Origin: an uncultured Prevotellaceae bacterium
Lineage (GTDB): Bacteria; Bacteroidota; Bacteroidia; Bacteroidales; Bacteroidaceae
Direction of reading: 5' to 3'
Assembly (NCBI GenBank): GCA_937910905.1
Contig: CALEPV010000055.1
Location: 1-39,267, forward strand
DNA: 39,267 nt
A program made the position numbers and the translations under genes. Below, in pieces: positions 1-8,100 of the stretch. Each line of letters starts with the position of its first letter. Position 1 is the first letter of the stretch. Under the pieces are notes generated by a model. That model was not told where the DNA came from. It did no database searches and saw only the letters and a list, made by a program, of their open reading frames with translations.

Positions 1-15
1 GTTATATTCGTGCAC

Positions 16-125
16 CGCGGTGGAGGACTTCTTGCACCGCGGTGCAAGACCACTTGGAGCACGGTGGAGAACCCGTTGCACCGCGGTGCAACATCTTGCG
101 CAGCACGGTGGCTGCATCAAGGAGT
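16..125. repeat. 22-bp-period palindromic array A
   Basis: Five consecutive 22-bp units start at 16, 38, 60, 82 and 104. Each begins with CGCGGTG or CACGGTG, and the preceding unit ends in GCAC, GAG or CAG, so the junctions form the palindrome CACCGCGGTG or a shortened CACGGTG. Two junctions are perfect 18-bp palindromes (31-48 and 75-92) whose outermost base pair differs (C-G versus G-C) while pairing is kept. A possible sixth, degenerate unit starts CGCG at 126. The period is not a multiple of three, so this is not coding. The array lies just downstream of the stop codon of the minus-strand gene ending at 195, and the left edge of the window may cut it. Seen directly; function unknown. Confidence 0.85.
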
Positions 126-127
126 CG

Positions 128-167
128 CGAAAGCCCCTTGTCGCTGTGGGGTGACAAGGGGCTTTCG
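128..167 (-). terminator. Hairpin after phosphatase-like gene
   Basis: A perfect 15-bp inverted repeat (128-142 with 153-167, 10-nt loop) follows the stop codon at 195 on the minus strand. It has no clear T-run, so it could be a weak or Rho-assisted terminator or an mRNA 3'-end stabiliser. Its left arm coincides with the possible sixth unit of the 22-bp array. Confidence 0.6.
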
Positions 168-194
168 AGCTATGTACATACTACGCTGTGCACC

Positions 195-3100
195 CTACGG
201 CTGGCGGGCTGAGTTCACTACGACTTTGCGGCCGCGGTTCACGTAGATGCCGTTCTGCAGGGGGCGGCGACGGTCGGCAGGGATGCGGCGGCCGGAGAGG
301 TCGTAGTAGCTGTCGGCTTGATGAGTTCCGACGGGGCCGTTCTGCGCGTCGCGAGCGGAGCCTTCGTCGTACATCGGGGCATCGATGCCCAGGCCCTGCG
401 GGTCGTCGAGCATGGTACTGAGTATGACGCCGAGGGTGTCGGCGGGCACGCCTACGTACTCGTTGAGGTAGCGGTAGAAGCGCTGCTGCTGGGTGGCACC
501 CTCGAAGGTGTCGATGAAGGTGAACTTCGAGTCGAGACCGTCCTTGGTGCGGTTGCCGGCCTTGGAGAATGTGGTGAGCTCGTAGTCCTTGTACATCTCG
601 CTGCGGGTCACGCCGCAGAGACCTTCCAGCAGGAATGCCATGGCTCCCGTGCGGTCGGCACCCCAGATGCAATGGAAGTACACGGAGCGTCCGGCCTCAA
701 GGTTCTTGGCCACGAAGTCGAAGGCATGGCGGTACTTGTCGCGGTACATCTCCAGTGCCGTGCCGCCGAACTCGTGCTGGTCGAAGTAGTAGTAGGGTAC
801 GCTGGTGCCCAGCGCCGACCTAGTGGTCACTCCGTTGGCGAAGTCCACCTCCTCGCGCAGGTCGAGCTCGGCTGCTACGCCCAGGCGCTTCAGCTCGACG
901 ATGTCGGCCGCGGTGAGCGTTGTCTGCTGGCCTCCGTGCATTTCGCCGCCGCGGAACAGGTGGCCGTACTGCAGCCGTCGGCCGTCCTCGGTCTGCCATC
1001 CGCCCAGGTCGCGTATGTTGCTGCCGGAGCGCAGGTAGATCATCCGCAGATGGCCTGCTGGCGTGAACTGTCCGCGGGTCAGCTCCGTGCCGTCGGCCTC
1101 TACCTTATAGTAATAGGTCTGGCCGGGCACGAAGTTGTTCACCCACCAAGTGGTGGCACCCGGCTTCATGGCAACGGTCCACGCTCCTTCGTCCAGCGCG
1201 GCTGTGGTGCCGATGGTGATGCTCTGCGCCTTGGGTGCCGAGGCCTGAGCGGGGATGGGTATCACCACGGAGGCTGGGTAGTCGCGTCGTGCCGGCGGCG
1301 CGATGTTGTAGCCGGTGATGACGGATGCACTCTCGGGCGTGTAGGTGGTGCCGGCGAGGAAGCCGTGGGCCTGTGTGTTCTCTATCTGCGGAGCAAAGCT
1401 GACTGCGCTCCAGTCGAAAGGTTGCGGGGCCTGAATGCTGTAGGCCGAAGTGCCCGTTGGGGGGTAGAACGCCGGTGTGCAGGCGGGCAGCTGTGCCTCG
1501 GCACGCAGCTCGAAGGCTGTGCCGGCATCGTTGAGTACGCAGGCGTTGCGCACGGTTCGGGCTGCGTAGCCTCCCTGCTGGAATGTGCCGTCCCAGAGTG
1601 CCGGTATGCTGTCGGGCCGGACGTTGGTCAGCAGCACGCCTGTGGCTGCCAGCAGCTGGTCGGCATCGACCTCGACCAGGTAGGCACGTCCTGCCTTCAT
1701 CTCGCGGGCTGGTATCAGCGTAGCGTTGCCGGCCGCAAGGCCAGCCAGCTCGTAGACAGCCTTGAAGCTGGCCACGTCGGCATCGTAAGGCAGGCATAGG
1801 GCGTTGAGCCGTCCGGCCCGCAACGTGCGTGTGGAGGTCACGTCGGCATAGGTGGAGCTGGGCAGCGAGGTCAGCGTGTCGAGCGATACTGCCACGGACT
1901 GACCGTAGTAGAGGTGGAAGTTGTCAAACGCCAGCCAGCTGTGCTCTATGGCGTTGGCCATGCGTATGGCTATGCCGATGTTGCCGCGCTTCTCGACCGT
2001 GGTGCGGAGCGTGTTCCAGTACTGTCCGCGGCCGAAGGCGGCGCTGGCGGTGGCCATGTCGTTGGGGAACGAGCTGCCGTCCAGCATGGGCTTGTTCTCC
2101 GCGCTGGCGCTGGCGGTGTTGAAGCGTGTGTCGTCGTAGATGCTGTGCAGCGGAGCTGTGGTGCCGCCCAGCTGGAGCGATGCGCGCACGTAGTTGCGTC
2201 CCATCATGTACTGCGACTGCGTGTTGGCATAGTCGCCGTGGCGGTAGAAGCCCTGTGCGCTCAGCGTGTAGGTGCCGGCCGGCATGTCGGCAAGCGTCTG
2301 CCCCACGCGGTAGGATGTGGTGATGTTCCACGCCTCGGCTATGCCGCTACTCACGTTGGTGGTGCCCGTGGTGGTCCAGCTGGTCAGACCGTAGGAGAAG
2401 TCGGGGTTGGCCACAAGTGCCGTGATGTCCCATTGCCCGCTTCGTGCCGGGGTGGTGCTGATGAGAGTCTTCAGCGCATCCAGCACTTCGGTCACGGCGG
2501 CCGACATCTCTGCGGCTGTCTGGGCAGCCTCCAGGTGTGTGCGTGCAGCGGCGGCAGCGGCATCGTAGGCTGTGCGGTTGTCGCCCTGGGCGGCTATGGC
2601 ATCGTAGACGGACATTTTCTCCAGCGCGGCCTTGCGCTGCTGGAACACCGTGCTGCCGTAGTACAGGTGGAAGTCGTCGGCCTTGAACCAGCGGTTGCTC
2701 TGCACGCCCAGGCGCACATCGGTCACAGCGGTGAGCTTGAATGACAGCTCGCCGCGCACGGCTGTGGTCTTGCTGACAGGTGTCACGCCCGCATAGCTGG
2801 TGTTGGCCACGAGGCGCAGCGTGATGCTGGTCTGATTGGAGGCCAGCATACCCGTGAGCTGGTAGGAGCCTGCGGGCAGGTGGCGAAGGGTTTGCAGCAG
2901 GAAGTGGTTGTAGGCTCCCGCATCCTTCTCGTACCACGTGTTGAACAGGTAGTCGCCCTGCGAGCCCTCCATGGCGTAGGTGCTGTTCTCGGTGCTGCGC
3001 ACCTTCACGTCGCCCACGCTGAACACGTCCCATCCCTCGGCATCGCCGGTCTCGAAGTCGGGATTCACGATGAGCGATGTGAGGTCGAACTGCATGTCGG

Positions 3101-5141
3101 CTTCGGTCATATACTGCCCCAGAGCCTCGCCCAGCATATCGGCTGCTGCGCTGACAGCCTCAACCGTCGTGGCTGCTGCCGCGGCAGCATCGGCCTCAGA
3201 GGTGTCGAATACCGGCCCGTCGGTGAACTGGGCTGCGATGCCTTCGAAGCGGTCCTTGAGCTCGTTGTAGCCGTCCTTGGCAGCCTGTAGCGCAGCCGCG
3301 GTTTCGGCTGCCAGCACCTCGTCGCTTATCTTCTCCAGCGTCACGGGGCCTCCCAGGAACCAACTGTAGTCGCGCGTGTGGGTGCCTCGGTAGCCCACGG
3401 CAATGGTCGCAGGCTCGTCGAGGGTGAAGATGAGCTCGTTCCAGTAGAGGCCGGCCTTGAATGCTGCTGCTGCCTCATAGATAGTGTTGGCGTAGCTGGC
3501 AGGACGCAGGTCGGGCATCACGACATCGCCCAGGCGGGCCACCAGCGTGTCGCGGTCGCCAGCCACCAGCGAGGCGCACGAGCGGCTCTTCTGCTCCTGA
3601 GTGTCGCTGTTGTAGGCCTGCCCCCAGCGGTAGAAAGCCTGTCCGCGCAGGCGGTACTTGCCAGCCGAGAGTGTTACGGTCTGGGTGAGCTCATAGCCGG
3701 CCAGCTCCCAGTTGTCCCATCCGGCGTATGCCTCGACCACGGCCACGCTACCATCGGTGGTGGCGCTCCACGCCTGCGAGTAGCCGGCGTTGTTCTGTAC
3801 CGTGGCCGTCCAGCCCTCTGTGCCGTTGGCAAAGTCGGCATTACGCAGCATGTGGGTCAGGTCGATGGCTTCGCCGACGGGCGTGCCGGCACTCTGATAG
3901 AGCACGTAGGCCTCCTTGATGCTGGTCATAGCAGCTGATATCACAGTTTCCGACGTGGCGCCGCCAACAGCAGCCTTGGCCTCGGCAACGATGGTGCTGA
4001 ACGTGGCATCGGGCCTGTCGGAAAGCATAGCCTCGTAGTCGGCAATCTGCGCCAGCGCCGCCTCGCGTAGGGCTGTGAGGTCCACGCCGTAGTACGTCAG
4101 AGTGAAGTTGTCGAAGCAGGCCCAGTCGTTGCTCACGGCCTTGTTCTGCTTGCGTATACCGAGGGTCAGCGTGCCGTCGGTCACCACGATGCCCGTCAGG
4201 GTGGTCACATAGTAGCCATCAGTAAAGCATTGGGCTGCCTGCGACTGGTTGTCGGGCACATAGCCCACATCGGTCGAGCGCCCGAAACCGCTGACTGCCG
4301 AGGGCTGTGCCTCGTCGTAGACGTAGGGCAGCGGAGTGCTCTTGCTGCCGGCATAGAGCTCGGCCAGCGGCTCGCTGCTGCCCTGCTGATAGGCAGTCAC
4401 AGCCCCTGTGCTGACGCTGCCGTAGCGGTAGAAGCCCTGCACAGACAGAGTGTAGATGCCGTTGGGTATGCCGGTGATGGTCTGCACGACATTCCACGAT
4501 GCCGTGTTGAATTTCTCGGCATTGGCATTGTTCAGCAGCGAACTGGAGCTACTGGTGTTGCCGCCTATGGCTGTGAGGTCGTTGCCCCAGCACTTGTCGG
4601 TCAGCACCCGATGGTCCTTGGTCAGGAAGTCAGGTGCTGTGATGAGAAACGATGCATCCATCGGCTTGTCGGCAGAGGCACCGCTGAGCGTCGAAGCCAG
4701 CTGCTCGCGGGTGAGAAAGCGCCAATGTGTGCCTTCGTAGTCGGTAGTGGTGTACTTGTCCAGACGCGGGATGTAGGGGTACGTGTACTCCGGGTTGTAG
4801 CCATAGTAGAAGCCCTTGCTGGCGCTGTACATGGCGTAGGTGCCATCGCCCAGCTCGGTGATTTGCCATGTGTCGGACGTGCCGTCGAGGTAGCCGTCGC
4901 TGGACTTCATCACGCAAGTCTCACCGTTCAGGCGAGTCTGTAGCGTATAGCTGGTGCCCGAACCTGTGACCTTGAAGTCCAGTCCGTGCTCGCGCAGCAC
5001 TCCACGATAGCCGTAGTTGGCTCCCGATGTGAGGAATGTGCCGGTGGCTACATTCTGAATGTAATATGTTCCTTCGGGCAGGTCGGCCCAGAGGCTGGTG
5101 CAGCCCATCGCGGCTAAGAGTACAAGTAGTAGGTGTCTCAT
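195..5141 (-). CDS. Secreted multi-modular protein with tyrosine-phosphatase-like domain
   Basis: A 1648-aa exported protein. A signal peptide covers about residues 1-19. Next come a beta-rich lectin-like N-terminus (to ~150) and four related jelly-roll-like modules (about 160-360, 425-625, 690-830, 915-1100). These share the pattern NPDF...GW, PAGxYTLxxQGFYR and FDNFxLYYG, and alanine-rich helical spacers separate them. A Prevotella-type LCLPY domain (~1106-1260) and an Fn3-like stretch (~1320-1370) follow. The catalytic domain (~1370-1570) has the NIRDLGGW motif and the P-loop HCIWGADRTG with Cys1491, matching the CX5R signature of the Y_phosphatase3/LipA-like family. A tail YDLSGRR...GIYV (~1610-1648) resembles Bacteroidota secretion tails. 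The gene lies 50 bp downstream of the GH51-GH43 gene and is probably its operon partner. Phosphatase activity is inferred from the motif; the substrate (phosphoglycan, inositol phosphate or phosphoprotein) is unknown. The P-loop has Ala where lipid-phosphatase relatives often carry Lys. Confidence 0.85.
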   Translation of the reverse strand: MRHLLLVLLAAMGCTSLWADLPEGTYYIQNVATGTFLTSGANYGYRGVLREHGLDFKVTGSGTSYTLQTRLNGETCVMKSSDGYLDGTSDTWQITELGDGTYAMYSASKGFYYGYNPEYTYPYIPRLDKYTTTDYEGTHWRFLTREQLASTLSGASADKPMDASFLITAPDFLTKDHRVLTDKCWGNDLTAIGGNTSSSSSLLNNANAEKFNTASWNVVQTITGIPNGIYTLSVQGFYRYGSVSTGAVTAYQQGSSEPLAELYAGSKSTPLPYVYDEAQPSAVSGFGRSTDVGYVPDNQSQAAQCFTDGYYVTTLTGIVVTDGTLTLGIRKQNKAVSNDWACFDNFTLTYYGVDLTALREAALAQIADYEAMLSDRPDATFSTIVAEAKAAVGGATSETVISAAMTSIKEAYVLYQSAGTPVGEAIDLTHMLRNADFANGTEGWTATVQNNAGYSQAWSATTDGSVAVVEAYAGWDNWELAGYELTQTVTLSAGKYRLRGQAFYRWGQAYNSDTQEQKSRSCASLVAGDRDTLVARLGDVVMPDLRPASYANTIYEAAAAFKAGLYWNELIFTLDEPATIAVGYRGTHTRDYSWFLGGPVTLEKISDEVLAAETAAALQAAKDGYNELKDRFEGIAAQFTDGPVFDTSEADAAAAAATTVEAVSAAADMLGEALGQYMTEADMQFDLTSLIVNPDFETGDAEGWDVFSVGDVKVRSTENSTYAMEGSQGDYLFNTWYEKDAGAYNHFLLQTLRHLPAGSYQLTGMLASNQTSITLRLVANTSYAGVTPVSKTTAVRGELSFKLTAVTDVRLGVQSNRWFKADDFHLYYGSTVFQQRKAALEKMSVYDAIAAQGDNRTAYDAAAAAARTHLEAAQTAAEMSAAVTEVLDALKTLISTTPARSGQWDITALVANPDFSYGLTSWTTTGTTNVSSGIAEAWNITTSYRVGQTLADMPAGTYTLSAQGFYRHGDYANTQSQYMMGRNYVRASLQLGGTTAPLHSIYDDTRFNTASASAENKPMLDGSSFPNDMATASAAFGRGQYWNTLRTTVEKRGNIGIAIRMANAIEHSWLAFDNFHLYYGQSVAVSLDTLTSLPSSTYADVTSTRTLRAGRLNALCLPYDADVASFKAVYELAGLAAGNATLIPAREMKAGRAYLVEVDADQLLAATGVLLTNVRPDSIPALWDGTFQQGGYAARTVRNACVLNDAGTAFELRAEAQLPACTPAFYPPTGTSAYSIQAPQPFDWSAVSFAPQIENTQAHGFLAGTTYTPESASVITGYNIAPPARRDYPASVVIPIPAQASAPKAQSITIGTTAALDEGAWTVAMKPGATTWWVNNFVPGQTYYYKVEADGTELTRGQFTPAGHLRMIYLRSGSNIRDLGGWQTEDGRRLQYGHLFRGGEMHGGQQTTLTAADIVELKRLGVAAELDLREEVDFANGVTTRSALGTSVPYYYFDQHEFGGTALEMYRDKYRHAFDFVAKNLEAGRSVYFHCIWGADRTGAMAFLLEGLCGVTRSEMYKDYELTTFSKAGNRTKDGLDSKFTFIDTFEGATQQQRFYRYLNEYVGVPADTLGVILSTMLDDPQGLGIDAPMYDEGSARDAQNGPVGTHQADSYYDLSGRRIPADRRRPLQNGIYVNRGRKVVVNSARQP

Positions 5142-5142
5142 A

Positions 5143-5182
5143 GGGATATTAGGATATTGCGATATTGCGATATTAGGATATT
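5143..5182. repeat. 8-bp tandem repeat at translation start region
   Basis: Five 8-bp units ending in GATATT (GGGATATT, AGGATATT, GCGATATT x2, AGGATATT) fill 40 of the 50 bp between the two large secreted-protein genes. On the minus strand they lie immediately before the ATG at 5141, where a leader or ribosome-binding region would be. There is no Shine-Dalgarno sequence. Copy-number change by slippage would alter spacing upstream of the start codon. Confidence 0.85.
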
Positions 5183-5191
5183 GGGTGATGG

Positions 5192-8100
5192 TTAGCGTAT
5201 GATCTTGGTCGCGTTCTGCCGGTACGAAGTGCCGCCTTGAGCCGGGCGGACTATGTATATGCCTCTGGCTTTAGCGCCTTGCGCAGGTATCTGTCGCCCG
5301 CTGATGTCGTAGATGTAATTGACCCGTCCGCAATCGCCATTCGCTATTGCCGCAGGCGCTACGCCGGTAGCTATGCCCTCTACGGATAGCTGGAAGTTGT
5401 CCACGCAGAGCCAGTCGTTGGCCACGGCGGGGCCTGTCTTGCGAATGCCTACGCGCAGATGGCCGACATCATGCAGGGTGAGCTGAGCCGCATTGCCCTT
5501 GTAGTGGCCGGCGGTATTGAAGGCTGCGCTGGCCGAGCTTACGTCGTTGGGGTAGGTGAAGGGCGAGAAAGTGTATCCGGTCACGGACTCATCGTAGATG
5601 GACATATAGTGCGTGCTGGACTCCTGTAGCACGCGGCCATCGTCGTCTACTTCGGCTATATAGATTACAGGTATCAGCTGCTCCGTGCCGGCTGCGCGGG
5701 CATTCCATGCTGTCGATTTGGAACCGTTGCGGTAGAAGCCCTGGCTCTGGAAGGTGTAGATGCCGGCCGGCATGTTGAGTAGCACCTGGTAGTCGTCGAA
5801 GTCGCTCTTGTTGAACTGCTCTGCCACGCCGCTGGAGCCGATGGCAGTCCATGCCGTACCCTGCCAGCCGTCTGTGCTGTCGAAACGGGGATTGGCCAGC
5901 AGGCTGGTGAAGTCGGTTGTCTCGCCTGGGTGCACGAACTGGTCCAGATTGTTCTGCTTGGCGTCCTCCAGCGTCTGTATGGCTGCTGGTAGCGCTGTGG
6001 CAGCAGCGTGGATGTCGTCGCTGGCCAGCGCGTTCTCGGCTTGTGCTATGGCTGCATCGTAGACGGTAGAGCCAGTAGCCGCACGCAGGGCGCGCACCTC
6101 GTTCAGCAGGTCGCGTATCTGCCCCCATGCCGAGAGAGTGGCCCACTCATCCTGCGTGATAGCCAGTATGCTGCCGTGCTGGAAGTTGCCGGTGCCTTTC
6201 AGCGTGTGCGAGGCTGTGGGGTTGAGGCCCAGGTGGTCGGTATCGCAGTACTTATAGGCCGAGCCGCCGCTGTAGCGCATATAGGTAAAGGTGTAGTCGT
6301 CCTCGTTGATGCGACGTATAGAAGTGGGAGCTTCCACCTGATTGGTGCCTTCGAAGGTGATGTGCAGCACTTCCGTCCATGTACCACCCACGAGGGTAGG
6401 GCTGGTGGCCTCGTAGATGCCGCGTGCGGAGCCGGATGCGGCTTCACGCTTGAAGAGCATGTGATAAAGGCTGTCGTATGGGTTCCAGAAGATGTCGGCA
6501 TCTATCACGGCTGTGCCAGGGTCGAAGAACAGTCGCGGCTGGCTGACGCTTTCGAAGTCATCGGTATAGGAGTAGTAGATTTTGTCGTAGCTGTCGCCGC
6601 TGTTGGACGAGAGCAGGCTGTAGTACACGAGCCACCTGCCAGCCTCGCGGTCCCACACGAACTGCGGCGCCCAGACGCGGTTGATGAGGCTATAGGCCGC
6701 ATCGGTAGTGTAGGCATCGGTCACGGCATCGGGGTCGGAGAATATCTGCTTGCCTTGGCGGAAATCGAGCGTTGTGCTCTCCCATTGCATCAAGTTCCGG
6801 GAGCGTATGATGTCGAAACCGTAGTTGTTCCACACACCGCTGCGAGCCACGCACATGTCGGTGGCCAGAATGACGTAAGGCCACCTGTCCGTGCCGCGGC
6901 CCAGATAGGCATCGCGCGTACCGCCCTCTATGCGTGCCAGCTCTGCGGTCGGGAACACCTCGGCTCCGTTCAGCAGTACATTGAACTCGTGTGCCTGCCC
7001 AGCCTTGGTGCCCAGGGCGAAGTTGGTTATTTCCTGTGTGCTGTTCATAAAGGCATACAGGTAGCCTACGGCATCGTCGGCTGGCGCTACGTGCACGGGG
7101 TAGCAGAGCACCTGCTTGCTGCCGCCTTCGTAGGTGACTGTGGCTATGAGCGTGCCGGCGGCAACGGCATCGCTTGCCAACTCCTCAGTAGCGCCGGATG
7201 CATCTCGCCCTGTCACCACAGGAGCCTCCACATGCAGCAGCTGTGATGCGGCGGTAGTTACCAACTGCGCATATTGCGTTTCGTCCTGCATCGACCATTC
7301 TACCTTGGCGCCGCTGACAAATGTCGGCAGTTGCGTGTCGGCATGAATGTAGCAGAACCGCTTGCCCAGATGGTCCAACTGGCTGCTGACGGCTAAAACC
7401 GTAGATGCATCGGGGGCTGTGATGTCGGTTGCTGTCGTGACGTCGGTCACGCCCAGCTTCAGTATGGATAGCGAGTAGGCAGGAGCGGAGCAGGGAATGA
7501 CCCATTGTCCATTCTCCATGGTCCATGGTCCATTATCCATTAGGGCACTCTTCGGAGTGACGTTCTTCCTGGTGCTCATGGTGTTCTCTGCCGTGCCCGA
7601 ACTGGCTGTGAGCACTATCTGGCTGCCGCCGGTTACGGTGGCATTGCTGATGCGCAGCGAGGTGGATAGATCGGTGGCCGATGGGTTGACAATCTTCACA
7701 ATCAGCGTGTCCTGCGCAGCATTGAGGCTCGTGGCGGCATAGAGTTGACGCTCGACTGGCAACGAGAAGCTGTGTAGGAGGGAACCGTTGAGGTAGCACT
7801 TGACGGCATCGCCGCGCACCTCGATGCGTATGTTGTAGGTCTGGCCGGTGACAAGCGAGCCAGATGTTGCGGCAACCGTCTGCTTCGCACCCTGCCTGCA
7901 CCACTCCACAGCGTGCTGTGTGTTGCCCCAGCCACCGAGGTTCCACCAGCAGTAGTTGCTGGTGTCGGACATACGAAAAGCTATCAGGAAGCCCTCGTCG
8001 CCGGCGGTCTTGGTTGCCTGAAGGCTGATAGTGTAGTTCTCGCCAAGATCCGTGCTGTTGGCATAGATGCTGCCTTGCATCGAGGTGCTGCCCTGCGTGA

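Noticed and set aside
16..125. CRISPR-like array
   Set aside because: Conserved parts are only about 8-10 bp, spacers are 12-14 bp and often repeated or degenerate, and no cas genes are near. The period is too short for any CRISPR type.
318..1799. 493-codon plus-strand reading frame opposite the phosphatase-like gene
   Set aside because: A shadow of the G/C-rich minus-strand gene; no recognisable domains, while the minus-strand frame shows signal peptide, catalytic motif and secretion tail.
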